Source of the DNA: Muricauda sp. SCSIO 65647
GTDB taxonomy: Bacteria > Bacteroidota > Bacteroidia > Flavobacteriales > Flavobacteriaceae
Reading direction: 5' to 3'
Length of the DNA stretch: 64,000 nt
NCBI RefSeq assembly: GCF_021534965.1
Contig: NZ_CP091037.1
Coordinates: forward strand, 1,776,501-1,840,500
Position numbers and translations under genes: made by a program. Positions 43,273 to 53,707 of the stretch are shown one piece after another. The notes beneath the pieces were generated by a model. The model made no database searches. It had not been told where the DNA came from and saw only the letters and a program-made list of their open reading frames with translations. The stretch's first letter is position 1. The number at the start of each line of letters is the position of its first letter.

Positions 43273-45630
43273 TTATTCGGTGCGCAAGCTTTTTACGGGG
43301 TTTCGTATGGCCGCTTTAATGGCTTGATAGCTTACCGTAATAAGGGCGATTGCTATGGCCAATACGCCAGCAAATAAGAAGGTCCATCCCGATGGTTCTA
43401 TCCTAAAATCAAAATTTTGTAGCCACTCACGCATAAAAATCCATGAAACGGGAATGGCGATCAAACAGGCCAACGCCACCAATTTTAAAAATGATTTGGA
43501 TAGTAGGGTGGTGATGTTGCCAACCGAAGCTCCCAAAACTTTTCTGACACCTATTTCCTTGATTCTGTTTTCTGCCATATAACTGGCCAACCCGAACAGT
43601 CCCAAACATGAAATGATAATGGTCAACAACGTAGACCACGAAGCAAGGGTCTCTGTGCGTTTTTGGTTATTGAACTTGCGTTCGTATTCTTTGTCGACGA
43701 ACTTGTATTCAAAAGGATAATTCGGATTGAATTTTTTGAAAATTGTTTCGGCCTGTGCCAAATTTTCCCCTATTGAACGATTGGGGTTCAGCTTCATATT
43801 GATAATATTGTCGGCCCAACCACAGTGCACGATCATGGGTTCTATCTTTTGAAACGGGGAGGTGAGTATAAAATCTTTTACCACCCCGATGACCGTCCAA
43901 TCTGTGCCCATATCGCTGATCTGTTTGCCAATGGGCTCGTCAAAGCCCATGTGCGCTACGGCAGCTTCATTGATGATCATGGCCGTGGAATCAGTGGGAA
44001 ATCGGGTTTTATCAAAATCCCGTCCCTCGACCAGTTCAAAACCAAAGGTTTTAATGACATCGTCGTCTGCATTGAACCTTAAGATCAAGGTTTTGTCTTC
44101 GGGGTCTTTTCCTTTCCAACCTATATTCCAAGAATTACTCCAATTTTGGGTGATCGGAGACATCGTTTTGGTCACTGCGACCGTAGTGCCCGATGCATTC
44201 AATTCTTTCTTGATGAGGGCATAATTTTTTTGCAGATCACCTTCCATTTCAACATACACCAGCTTGTCTTGAGAGTACCCCATTTGACGGTTCTGCACCT
44301 TGTTCAATTGTTGTCTGACGATGAGTGTCGAAGAAATTAAAATGATCGCTACCGCAAATTGGGTGACCACCAATATTTTTCTTGGCGTAATGAGCGTGTT
44401 CTGTTTTTGAAAAGTTCCTTTGAGTACAGAGGCAGGTTTAAATGCGGATAAATATAAAGATGGATAGCTGCCCGCCAACAATCCTGTAAAAATGACAATC
44501 GCTCCAGAGATGACCCAGAACATAGGGTCCCTGAAATTTAATGACAAGGGTTTTTCGACCAACCCACTAAAGGTGGGCAATGTGATGACCACAAGTATCA
44601 ATGCAAAAAAGGCACTGATTATGGCCAGTAGTATTGACTCGCCCATGAACTGACCGATAAGACTACTCTTTCGGGCGCCCACCACTTTACGTACCCCTAC
44701 TTCTTTGGCCCTTTTTTCGCTCCGCGCGGTACTTAAATTCATGAAATTGATGCAGGCAATGAGCAATACGATTCCGGCGATAATGCCAAACATGCGTATT
44801 ATGTCTATTTGCCCTCCCTTCTCAAGGCCGTTTTCAAACTCACCGTACAGATGGTTGCGCGAGAAAGGGTAAAGGTAGGTTACCATTTCAGGGCTATCCT
44901 TATCATGGACTTTCCTTAGTGTTTTAATTTTTGAAGCAAAAGAACCATGGTCCACGCCATTTTTGAGCATTACGTAGGTTGCTACAGAGTTATTGCCCCA
45001 GTTTTCATCGTCTAACCCTTTTTGGGTGAGGTATTTCCACGGGATCAAATATTCAAAAGTAAATTCGGTGTTTTTGGGCAAGTCTTTTAAAACCCCGGTA
45101 ACGGTAAAAAGATCTTCATTGTCGATTTTGACCGTTTTGCCCATGGGATCGTTGTCACCGAACAGTTTTTTGGCAAAAGTTTCGGTTACCACAACGGAAT
45201 TCACCCCATCCAAAACTTGGTTTATATCGCCTTTGACCAAAGGAAAACTGAAAATGTGCAAAAAATCTGGATCTACAAAGGTGCCATTGCCCTTGATGTT
45301 CTTTTCGCCATTGGTGAACAGAAATAAGTTTTCATAATTATGACGGGTAACCCGTTCCACTTCGGGATACATATTCTTTATGGTCTTGGCCATAATTTTC
45401 GGTGTGGAGTTCCATGTCCAGATTTCACCATCGACTGGATATTGGTTGTACACCTGATAGATTCTAGCATCATTGTCATGGAATTTATCAAATCCGATTT
45501 CAAAATTGATCCATAAAACAATCAGTGCCGTTACGGTAAGGCCGATGGACAATCCCAGAATGTTAAGGGCAGAAAACCCCTTGTTCCGTAATAGGTTCCT
45601 CCAAGCGATTTTTAAATAATTCTTGAACAT
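43273..45630 (-). CDS. MacB/FtsX-type ABC permease P8
   Basis: The shortest copy at 785 residues, with MFKNYLKIAWRNLLRNKGF at the start and NPVKSLRTE at the end. Coupling motifs are KEVGVRKVVGA and KEIGVRKVLGAS. IYQVYNQYPVDGEIWTWN near residue 60 and the aromatic-rich first periplasmic domain set it apart, while FMNLSTARSEKRAKEVG is identical to that of P9. It is 18 bp upstream of P7 and 17 bp downstream of P9, consistent with one polycistronic transcript. Confidence 0.92.
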   Translation of the reverse strand: MFKNYLKIAWRNLLRNKGFSALNILGLSIGLTVTALIVLWINFEIGFDKFHDNDARIYQVYNQYPVDGEIWTWNSTPKIMAKTIKNMYPEVERVTRHNYENLFLFTNGEKNIKGNGTFVDPDFLHIFSFPLVKGDINQVLDGVNSVVVTETFAKKLFGDNDPMGKTVKIDNEDLFTVTGVLKDLPKNTEFTFEYLIPWKYLTQKGLDDENWGNNSVATYVMLKNGVDHGSFASKIKTLRKVHDKDSPEMVTYLYPFSRNHLYGEFENGLEKGGQIDIIRMFGIIAGIVLLIACINFMNLSTARSEKRAKEVGVRKVVGARKSSLIGQFMGESILLAIISAFFALILVVITLPTFSGLVEKPLSLNFRDPMFWVISGAIVIFTGLLAGSYPSLYLSAFKPASVLKGTFQKQNTLITPRKILVVTQFAVAIILISSTLIVRQQLNKVQNRQMGYSQDKLVYVEMEGDLQKNYALIKKELNASGTTVAVTKTMSPITQNWSNSWNIGWKGKDPEDKTLILRFNADDDVIKTFGFELVEGRDFDKTRFPTDSTAMIINEAAVAHMGFDEPIGKQISDMGTDWTVIGVVKDFILTSPFQKIEPMIVHCGWADNIINMKLNPNRSIGENLAQAETIFKKFNPNYPFEYKFVDKEYERKFNNQKRTETLASWSTLLTIIISCLGLFGLASYMAENRIKEIGVRKVLGASVGNITTLLSKSFLKLVALACLIAIPVSWIFMREWLQNFDFRIEPSGWTFLFAGVLAIAIALITVSYQAIKAAIRNPVKSLRTE

Positions 45631-45647
45631 AGCTGTTCACTTTTTGA

Positions 45648-48047
45648 TTATTCGGTACGCAAACTTTTCACTGGGTTTTGCTTGGCAGCCCTAATGGCCT
45701 GAAAGCTTACGGTAAGTACCGTTATTCCCAAGGCGCCCAACATGGCCAAAACAAAGATCCACCACTTCAAGATGACCCTGTACGGATACTCTTGCAGCCA
45801 ACCGTTCATTATATAATAGGCTATGGGCACCGCGATGAAACATGAAATGATGACCAGTTTCAAAAAGTCTTTTGAGAGCATGTTCCACACATTGAAAACA
45901 GTGGCCCCCAACACTTTTCTTACCCCAATTTCCTTGGTGCGCTGTTCGGCGACGAAAGAGGTCAATCCGAAAAGGCCCAAACAACTGATAAGGATCGCCA
46001 AAGCGGTAAAAATGCCAGAGAGTGTTCCTATTCGTTGCTCTGCCGCAAATTTTTCGGCATATTCATCATCGACAAAATCATATTGAAACGGTATGGCCGG
46101 GAAATTTTCTTTGAACACCCGTTCGATGACGGCCAAATTTTGACTGGCACTCTGATTGGGGTTGAGCCGCAGGTTATAGTAACTAAAATTGCTGAAGCGA
46201 TCGTATACATACCAGCCCTGTTTGACGGGCTCATAGGGTGATTGGGCGATCATGTCTTGAACTACCCCGATGATCTTCATGGTCGGGCCCGGGTCTTCTT
46301 CATCTGAATCTCGAATGAGCATACCCACAGGATTTTTCACCCCCATATATTCAACCGCTGTTTCATTGATGAGTATTCCCAAAGAATCAGAGGCGATATC
46401 CCTTGAGAAATCCCGCCCTTGAACAATCTTTAAATCAAGTGTACTGGCATATTCAGGTGAGACTTCGGTCCACGCGAAATCTTCCTGAAAGCCATCAGGT
46501 TTTCCTTCCCAGGTATAGCCACTTCTATTAGACCAAATGCGGGTGGTGGGGCTGCTCGATGTAGCCATTGCCACGGCTCCTCCCGACTTTAAAAACTGCT
46601 CTCGCATCAAATCGGTCTTGCCCTCAAAATCTGCCGACCAGGTCGGTATTTGTATCAACCCTTCCCTATCATACCCAATCGGTCGATTTTTGGCATGGTT
46701 GATCTGTTGCATGACAATGACCGTGCCGATGATAAAGGCCACGGAAACGGTGAACTGCAAGACCACCAGTATTTTTCTTGGCAAACCTGAATATTTGCCT
46801 CCTCTGAAAGTTCCCTTTAGCACATCGACTGGCCTAAAGGAAGACAGGTACAATGCAGGATAACTGCCGGCCAGCAGTGCCGTGAAAAGAATAAAGACAA
46901 TGGAAATCAACCAGAATCTGGTGTTTTCCCAAGGAAAGGCAATTTCTTTTTTCGCCAATTCGTTGAACCCGTTCAAAGACAACAGTACAACGGCCAGTGC
47001 AACAACAAAGGCAAAAAGCACCACTAAAAAAGACTCGCTCAAAAATTGATAGATCAACTGCCCTTTTTGAGAACCTATTGATTTTCGAATACCTACCTCT
47101 TTGGCCCTTTTTTCAGAACGCGCAGTACTCAGGTTCATAAAATTGATGCAGGCCAAGAGCAGTACAAAGCCCCCAATGACACCAAAAAGCCAAACATACT
47201 TGATTCGGCCACCGACCTGTTTACCCTGTTCGAAATTGCTCCGCAGATGCCAATCGGCCATAGGAAGCAAAAATAGTTGGGGATTGAACTCTGCAATATC
47301 TTCATCGGCATTCTTTTTAACATCGATGATGGTGTTGGTTACCTTTTCAAAGGTGGTGTTGTCAGTAATCTGCACGAACAATTGAAAAGAATTGTTGCCC
47401 CAATGGTCCAATGATTCTTGAATCCACTCCCGATTGGCCACATAATGGTCCCACGGAATGATGTAATCGGTCTCATTAAACGCATTGTTGAAAGGGATAT
47501 CTTTATATACAGCAGAAACATTCAGATCGTATTGATTGGCGATCTTTACCACCTTGCCAATGGGATCTTCTTTGCCAAAAAGGGCATCAGAAGTTGATTC
47601 TGACAGCATAATGGAATTGATTTCACGCAGCCCGTCCTTTTCACCTTTGACAATCTCAAGGTTCAGCAATTCAGGTGCTATGGGCTGCATATAGTTGCCG
47701 GGGCGGGAAATGCTCTTGTCTTGGTATTTAATATAGCTGTCCTGCGTCCAAGAAGCCATCATCAAATGTTTGAAGTTGTCGCCATACCCATCACGCAAAG
47801 CAGGCTCTAAAGGCAAGGGTATGGCAGGACCGGTTCCTACATTGCCGTTAAAGGTTTGTGATTGAAAAACCTGGGCGATTTTGTCCTTGTTCTTAAAATA
47901 ATTGTTGTAAGACAGTTCATCATAGATCCAAAGACCGATGGTCAAGGTAACGGCCATGCCCAATGCGAGACCACCAATATTGATTGCCGAGTATCCTTTG
48001 TTCTTCAAAAGGTTTCTCCAGGCGATTTTTAAATAGTTCTTTATCAT
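45648..48047 (-). CDS. MacB/FtsX-type ABC permease P9
   Basis: A 799-residue permease, the near twin of P5 (see the shared DIPFNN, GNYMQ and DREGLIQIP-type phrases), with MIKNYLKIAWRNLLKNKGYS at the start and NPVKSLRTE at the end. Coupling motifs are KEVGIRKSIGS and KEIGVRKVLGAT. Three genes now separate P5 and P9, so they came from an older duplication of a larger block or were shuffled later. Confidence 0.92.
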   Translation of the reverse strand: MIKNYLKIAWRNLLKNKGYSAINIGGLALGMAVTLTIGLWIYDELSYNNYFKNKDKIAQVFQSQTFNGNVGTGPAIPLPLEPALRDGYGDNFKHLMMASWTQDSYIKYQDKSISRPGNYMQPIAPELLNLEIVKGEKDGLREINSIMLSESTSDALFGKEDPIGKVVKIANQYDLNVSAVYKDIPFNNAFNETDYIIPWDHYVANREWIQESLDHWGNNSFQLFVQITDNTTFEKVTNTIIDVKKNADEDIAEFNPQLFLLPMADWHLRSNFEQGKQVGGRIKYVWLFGVIGGFVLLLACINFMNLSTARSEKRAKEVGIRKSIGSQKGQLIYQFLSESFLVVLFAFVVALAVVLLSLNGFNELAKKEIAFPWENTRFWLISIVFILFTALLAGSYPALYLSSFRPVDVLKGTFRGGKYSGLPRKILVVLQFTVSVAFIIGTVIVMQQINHAKNRPIGYDREGLIQIPTWSADFEGKTDLMREQFLKSGGAVAMATSSSPTTRIWSNRSGYTWEGKPDGFQEDFAWTEVSPEYASTLDLKIVQGRDFSRDIASDSLGILINETAVEYMGVKNPVGMLIRDSDEEDPGPTMKIIGVVQDMIAQSPYEPVKQGWYVYDRFSNFSYYNLRLNPNQSASQNLAVIERVFKENFPAIPFQYDFVDDEYAEKFAAEQRIGTLSGIFTALAILISCLGLFGLTSFVAEQRTKEIGVRKVLGATVFNVWNMLSKDFLKLVIISCFIAVPIAYYIMNGWLQEYPYRVILKWWIFVLAMLGALGITVLTVSFQAIRAAKQNPVKSLRTE

Positions 48048-48068
48048 GATTGTCCGTTTTTTGATCGA

Positions 48069-50504
48069 TTATTCTGTACGTAAACTTTTTACCGGGTTGA
48101 CCACTGCCGCCCTGATACTTTGATAGCTTACCGTAATTATGGCAATACCCACCGCCAATGAAGCCGCAATTGCCAACATCCACCAACTGACTTCAATGCG
48201 ATATGAAAAATCTTCAAGCCATTTGTTCATGGCATACCAACCTATGGGCAATGAAATAAGTATACCTATACCGACCAGCTTGATAAAGTCCATAGTGAGG
48301 CGGTATGAGATTTGGCCCACACTTGCCCCCAATACCTTTCTGACCCCTATTTCTTTGGTTCGCTTTTCTGCATTGAAGGCCGCTAATCCAAATAACCCAA
48401 GGCAGGCGATTAAAATGGACAGGGTGGTAAATATGATAAAAATGCGACCCAAACGTTGTTCAGACTTATAGGTGTCATTGAAAGAATCTTCCATGAAGTA
48501 ATAGTCAAAAGGTTGGCCAGGGGCAACGTTGTTCCAAATTCCTTCTATACTTGCTATGGCGTTTGAAAAATTGTCAGTCTCCAGCTTTACGGCCATTGAA
48601 CTTGCAAAATTGCTTAAATGAAGGCTCAAGGCCTCTATTTCTTCCCTGAAGGGGGAGAAGTGGAAGTTCTTTACCACTCCGATAATCGTAAAATACTCTG
48701 GGTTTTCTTCGCCAAAACCTTGTGTAAAGCGCATACCCACGGCAGCTTCTGGGGAAACCCCGATGGTGGCAATGGCAGATTCATTGATGATTATACTTGT
48801 TGAGTCATTTTTGAATGCCCGATCAAAATCTCTCCCTGCGATAATCTCAAAACCCATGGTCGACACATAATCATGGTCAACGCCCCACGTCTGCATGCTT
48901 ACGGCATTTTCTTGGTCAGTGGCCCCTTCTTCAGGGGCAAAAACAGTATCAGACCTACCTGAAGGTGTTGGAAAAAAACTGCTCAGGGTAGCATTATTGA
49001 CGAACCCCAGTTTTTTCACCTCTTCCTTAAACGAAGCAACCTGATTTCCGGCGGTAAAGACATCGTTGACTATCAGCACTTGTTCTTTGGAAAAACCCAG
49101 GTCTTTGTTCTGAATATATTGTAATTGCCGATACACGACCAAAGTGCCAATTATCAAAAAAACAGAAATCGCAAACTGGAATATAACCAGACCGTTTCGA
49201 ATTTTTTCACCTTCCAGACTATTGCCACCGGTTCCTTTTAGCACCTTGACCGGAATGAATTTTGACATAAAAAATGCTGGATAGCTTCCTGAAAAAAGCG
49301 CCAAAACAATCCCTGAAGCGAATAAGATCAACCAAAAGAATGGACTTGCATAAGGCATTGAAATATCTTTGTCAGCCAAATCGTTGAAATAGGGCAAAGC
49401 CAATATGGCCAAGACAAGGGCCACTAGAAGTGAACCGAAGGAAACCAGACCAGATTCAATCAAGAACTGGCGGATAAGCTCTCTCTTATTTGAGCCCAGC
49501 GTTTTTCGTATACCTACTTCTTTCGCCCTTTTCAAAGAATGTGCCGTGCTCAAATTCATGAAGTTCACACAGGCAAGCACAATCAGAAAAATGGCGATAA
49601 AAGAAAGTATGTAAATGCTTTGAATAGTATTGTTGCCACTTATTTCAGCCACCCTGTCAGATTTCAAGTGTATATCGGTCAACGGAATGGTACTGTAGAT
49701 CAGATGATTTCCGGCTGCCTTGAACTGTTCTTCGGTAATGCCCGGCATATATTGCTGTACCCCTGGAATTACATATTTCCCCAAAAAGGCTTGTAGGGGT
49801 TCTTGTAAATCTTCTACGCGCGCAGACGGGATCAGTTTGATGAACGTTTGGTAATTGTTACTGGCCCAGTTTACCACGCGAGAATCATCATAACCGGCCA
49901 TGGCCATAAAAATTGAGTAATCCCTTAAGAATGAATTTTTCGGTAAATCGTCGATTACGCCAGAAACGGTATAGGTTTCTGTATTGTTCAAAAGTAGGTT
50001 CTGGCCTATGGCATCGTTAATGCCGAAATGTTTTTCAGCGGCCGATTTGGTCATTACCAACGTATTGGGAGACTTTAGGGCGGTTTTTACATCGCCCACC
50101 AAAAGATCCACACCGAACATCTTAAAGAAAGTTGAATCAACAAAAGTCGATTGAACTTCTTTTACATTGACTTCGGTATCTGACTTTCTGACCAGCATGC
50201 TGCCCCTTGTACGAAATCGTGTTGCTAGCTCGACTTCAGAAAAATCATTGTCAATCGTTTCAGCCATAGGGGCCGGAGTAACCGCAAATTTGCGGTCTTC
50301 TCCACCAAACTTTATATCTGCATTGACTCGATGTATGCGATTGGCATCGGCGAACATGGTGTCATAGCTCAGCTCGTCATGTATATATAATGAAATAAGT
50401 AAACCTCCGGCGATACCGATAGCGAGGCCCATGGTGTTGAGCAGGGTAAAAAAGGATTGCTTTTTTAAACTTCTCAAAGCGATTTTTAGATGATTTTTTA
50501 ACAT
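48069..50504 (-). CDS. MacB/FtsX-type ABC permease P10
   Basis: An 811-residue permease paired with P3: both begin MLKNH.KIA.RSLKKQ, share STFFKMFGV, AAEKHFG, DDLPKNSFLR and FPTPS.RS in the second periplasmic domain, and end in YQSI.AAVVNPVKSLRTE. Coupling motifs are KEVGIRKTLGS and KEIGVRKVLGAS. It is 28 bp downstream of P11. Confidence 0.92.
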   Translation of the reverse strand: MLKNHLKIALRSLKKQSFFTLLNTMGLAIGIAGGLLISLYIHDELSYDTMFADANRIHRVNADIKFGGEDRKFAVTPAPMAETIDNDFSEVELATRFRTRGSMLVRKSDTEVNVKEVQSTFVDSTFFKMFGVDLLVGDVKTALKSPNTLVMTKSAAEKHFGINDAIGQNLLLNNTETYTVSGVIDDLPKNSFLRDYSIFMAMAGYDDSRVVNWASNNYQTFIKLIPSARVEDLQEPLQAFLGKYVIPGVQQYMPGITEEQFKAAGNHLIYSTIPLTDIHLKSDRVAEISGNNTIQSIYILSFIAIFLIVLACVNFMNLSTAHSLKRAKEVGIRKTLGSNKRELIRQFLIESGLVSFGSLLVALVLAILALPYFNDLADKDISMPYASPFFWLILFASGIVLALFSGSYPAFFMSKFIPVKVLKGTGGNSLEGEKIRNGLVIFQFAISVFLIIGTLVVYRQLQYIQNKDLGFSKEQVLIVNDVFTAGNQVASFKEEVKKLGFVNNATLSSFFPTPSGRSDTVFAPEEGATDQENAVSMQTWGVDHDYVSTMGFEIIAGRDFDRAFKNDSTSIIINESAIATIGVSPEAAVGMRFTQGFGEENPEYFTIIGVVKNFHFSPFREEIEALSLHLSNFASSMAVKLETDNFSNAIASIEGIWNNVAPGQPFDYYFMEDSFNDTYKSEQRLGRIFIIFTTLSILIACLGLFGLAAFNAEKRTKEIGVRKVLGASVGQISYRLTMDFIKLVGIGILISLPIGWYAMNKWLEDFSYRIEVSWWMLAIAASLAVGIAIITVSYQSIRAAVVNPVKSLRTE

Positions 50505-50532
50505 GATATTGATTCTCGATTGATATGATGAA

Positions 50533-52959
50533 TTACTCTGTCCGCAAACTTTTTACGGGGTTGGCCATGGCCGATTTTACCGATTGAAAACTAACCGTCA
50601 ATAACGCTATAATGGCGATGGCGAAAAATGGAATTGCAAAGTAGGTCCAATGGATATTGATCCTAAAAGCATACCCGTTCAACCAGTTATTGATGACGTA
50701 CCACGCCAAGGGGATTGCAATTACGAATGCCAATAGCAATAGAATGGCAAACTCTTTATATAAGAGCTTTAAAATACGCACTACTGAAGCCCCCAACACC
50801 TTTCGAATTCCGATTTCCTTGGTACGCTGTAACGTGGTATAAGAGGCCAGACCAAAAAGCCCGAGACAGGCCACCAAGATGGCCAGGGTGGTAAAGATCC
50901 CGAATACCTTTCCAAACCGTCGATCAGCTTTATATTGTGCATTGAACCGCTCATCAAGAAAAAAATAATCAAAGGTATTTCCGGGAAAAAACGTGTCCCA
51001 TTCAGACTGTAGCAAAGTCAGGCTTCGTTGGATTTGGTCAGTTTGGATTTTCAGCGAAAAATACCCGTAAACATCAGGGTTTAGAATAAGGATAAGTGGC
51101 TCGTAGGCGTCACGTAGCGATTCTTGGTGAAAATTCTCAATCACTCCTACAATTTCACATTGGTCGCCCCAGAATTCGATCTGTTTTCCTATTGCTTCTT
51201 CGGGGTCGTCAAAACCTAGCTGCTCAATTCCCTTTCTGTTGAAGATCACGTTTGTTCTTTCGGCACCGAAGTCTTCTGAAAATTTGCGTCCCGCTACGAT
51301 CTTGGCCTCAAAAAGGTCTACAAAGTCATGGTCTACACGAATGAACCTATATTGCTTTTGCTCTGTGTCGTCTTGACTGAGCAACCGTATGCCTCCGGCA
51401 TTATCACCCGGACCGGTTCCGGGAACAAAAGATGACACAGCGACATCTTGAAATAAGGGATGTTGTAAAAGGGATTGCTTAAATGCCCTTTTCTGGTTCG
51501 AAAAGGTAGAATCTGCCACGATTGGAGGGGGCAATACAAGTGTTTGCGAAATATCAATGCCCAAAGATTGATTGCGCATGAACTGAATTTGTTGGTAAAT
51601 TACCAACGAGCCTATCAACAAAAACAGGGAAGCAGCAAACTGAAATACCACCAGGCCCTTTCGCAGACCGGCACCTTTTGTTGCCCCAGACATATTTCCT
51701 TTAAGCACTTCGACCGGCCTGAATTTCGATAGTACCAGGGCGGGGTAAAAGCCTGATAAAAAGACACCTACCAGATACAAAAATGATAGCCCCAACCAAA
51801 AATGGGCATGCGAAAACAGGTCATAAGAGACGTATTGATCTGATAAGCGGCCAAAGGAGGGTAAAACTAGTACTATGACAATCAAAGCCAGCATTACGGC
51901 TAAACCATTGAACAAAGCCGACTCTAAAAAGAACTGTGTTATCAAATGTTTACGCTGCGATCCGACCGATTTGCGAACACCCACCTCCCTTGCACGGCCC
52001 ATTGCCCGGGCCGTGGCCAGGTTAATATAGTTTACCCATGCTATTACAATGATGAAGATCGCGACACCCAAAAGTAAGTACGCCATTTTTGAATTGCCAT
52101 TGGGGCCAGGCTCTTCCAAATAATTTGAATAGAGGTGTATTTCGGTCAATGGCTTCAAATAATAGGTCACTGAAGCATTGAATCGCCGCATCAACTCACC
52201 TACCCCCTCATCAACAATAGGGGGAAACTTGGCCTCTACATCGATTGGGTTTACGCCTTTTTGAAGCAATACATAGGTGAGGCATCCATCCCAATCCCAT
52301 GCTTGCTCGGGATCACTCGTTCCATCAGAGTTTGTTTTCACTTGTTCGACAAAACTGGCATAAGAGGCCAAAAAATCGGGTCGTAATTGTGTGTTCATGG
52401 GCATATCCTTGAATACTCCCGTGATCCTATACGTTTTACCCCCGCTGATGGGCAAGATATTGTCTACCACATTCGTGGTTCCAAATATCCTAAGGGCGGT
52501 ACTCTCAGAAATAGCGGCCGTATAGGGCTCCGTTAAAAGACTTTCGGTCTTGCCATAGAGCAGCGGATATGAAAAAACGGTAAAAAAAGAATTGGTGGCA
52601 AAGAATACTTGTTCGATTTTCAGGGGGCGGTTTTCCACTTCAACGACGATGTCGCCTGTCCGCACCACTTTTACATACTCTTCTATTTCAGGAATCGCCT
52701 CCTTAAAGGAATTACCAACGGCATAGGCCCCCGCCGCCCATTGTGTCGATAGTTTGCCATTGTCGTATCTATCTTGTTGTACGCGGTAAATACGATCCTT
52801 TTTTTCATGGAAATCTTCATAACTAAATTCAAACATGACATATTGTAAAATCAATAGACATGCCGCTATGCCAATGGCCAATCCTCCAATATTTATAATA
52901 GAGTAGACCCTGTTCTTGATCAGGTTGCGCCAAGTGACTTTCAGATAGTTTTTGAACAT
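50533..52959 (-). CDS. MacB/FtsX-type ABC permease P11, first in the array
   Basis: An 808-residue permease, the first after the ATPase gene (39-bp gap). The start is MFKNYLKVTWRNLIKNRVYS and the end NPVKSLRTE. Coupling motifs are REVGVRKSVGS and KEIGIRKVLGAS. Like P1, the far-end copy, it has WVNYINLATARA (WLNYINLSTAKS in P1) where other copies have CINFMNLSTARS, so the two outermost copies are related. As the copy next to ATPase, adaptor and TolC, it may represent the ancestral four-gene exporter. Confidence 0.92.
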   Translation of the reverse strand: MFKNYLKVTWRNLIKNRVYSIINIGGLAIGIAACLLILQYVMFEFSYEDFHEKKDRIYRVQQDRYDNGKLSTQWAAGAYAVGNSFKEAIPEIEEYVKVVRTGDIVVEVENRPLKIEQVFFATNSFFTVFSYPLLYGKTESLLTEPYTAAISESTALRIFGTTNVVDNILPISGGKTYRITGVFKDMPMNTQLRPDFLASYASFVEQVKTNSDGTSDPEQAWDWDGCLTYVLLQKGVNPIDVEAKFPPIVDEGVGELMRRFNASVTYYLKPLTEIHLYSNYLEEPGPNGNSKMAYLLLGVAIFIIVIAWVNYINLATARAMGRAREVGVRKSVGSQRKHLITQFFLESALFNGLAVMLALIVIVLVLPSFGRLSDQYVSYDLFSHAHFWLGLSFLYLVGVFLSGFYPALVLSKFRPVEVLKGNMSGATKGAGLRKGLVVFQFAASLFLLIGSLVIYQQIQFMRNQSLGIDISQTLVLPPPIVADSTFSNQKRAFKQSLLQHPLFQDVAVSSFVPGTGPGDNAGGIRLLSQDDTEQKQYRFIRVDHDFVDLFEAKIVAGRKFSEDFGAERTNVIFNRKGIEQLGFDDPEEAIGKQIEFWGDQCEIVGVIENFHQESLRDAYEPLILILNPDVYGYFSLKIQTDQIQRSLTLLQSEWDTFFPGNTFDYFFLDERFNAQYKADRRFGKVFGIFTTLAILVACLGLFGLASYTTLQRTKEIGIRKVLGASVVRILKLLYKEFAILLLLAFVIAIPLAWYVINNWLNGYAFRINIHWTYFAIPFFAIAIIALLTVSFQSVKSAMANPVKSLRTE

Positions 52960-52998
52960 GATTCCCGTTTTTGATTTGATGATGATGAATAAACTCTC

Positions 52999-53694
52999 TT
53001 ACATAATGGCTCCCACGGCTCGATTTTGACTCTCGGTGACGATCTGCCCATCAAATAGGTTCACAATTCTATGGGCATAGTGAGAATCTCTATCAGAATG
53101 GGTCACCATAACGATGGTGGTGCCTTCTTGATTTAGCTCGGTCAAAAGGTTCATGACCTCGATACCATTTTTTGAATCGAGGTTTCCGGTTGGCTCATCG
53201 GCCAGGATCAATTTAGGATTGGTGACCACGGCCCTTGAGATGGCCACCCTTTGTTGTTGTCCACCGGATAGCTGCTGTGGAAAATGCTTTTTTCGGTGTG
53301 CGATTTTCATTCGCTCCAATACGGCCATGACCTTTTCTTTACGCTCGCTTTTGCTCATCTTTAAGTAGATAAGTGGAAGCTCGACGTTCTCATAAACGGT
53401 CAGCTCATCTATGAGGTTGAAACTTTGAAATACAAATCCCAGATTTCCCTTTCGCAACTGGGTGCGCTGACTCTCCCTTAACCCGGCCACTTCATGGCCT
53501 GCAAAATTGTAACTGCCCTCGGTCGGATTGTCGAGCATGCCGATGATGTTTAATAAGGTGGATTTGCCGCAGCCAGAAGGCCCCATGACCGCAACAAATT
53601 CACCTTGCTCTACCTTGAGGTTTACGTTGTTCAGAGCCAATGTTTCCACTTCTTCCGTTCTAAAGCTTTTTTTTAGGTTTTTGATCTGTATCAT
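52999..53694 (-). CDS. MacB/LolD-type ABC ATPase, proximal end of the permease array
   Basis: A 231-residue ATPase with canonical motifs: Walker A GPSGCGKS (38-45), Q-loop Gln90, signature LSGGQQQRVAISRAV (142-156), Walker B LILADE (162-167, Glu167), D-loop NLDS and H-loop His199. It sits 13 bp after the adaptor gene and 39 bp before P11. It is the standard MacB-type motor and probably energises most of the permeases that follow. Confidence 0.95.
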   Translation of the reverse strand: MIQIKNLKKSFRTEEVETLALNNVNLKVEQGEFVAVMGPSGCGKSTLLNIIGMLDNPTEGSYNFAGHEVAGLRESQRTQLRKGNLGFVFQSFNLIDELTVYENVELPLIYLKMSKSERKEKVMAVLERMKIAHRKKHFPQQLSGGQQQRVAISRAVVTNPKLILADEPTGNLDSKNGIEVMNLLTELNQEGTTIVMVTHSDRDSHYAHRIVNLFDGQIVTESQNRAVGAIM

Positions 53695-53707
53695 TTTTTT
53701 GACTGAT

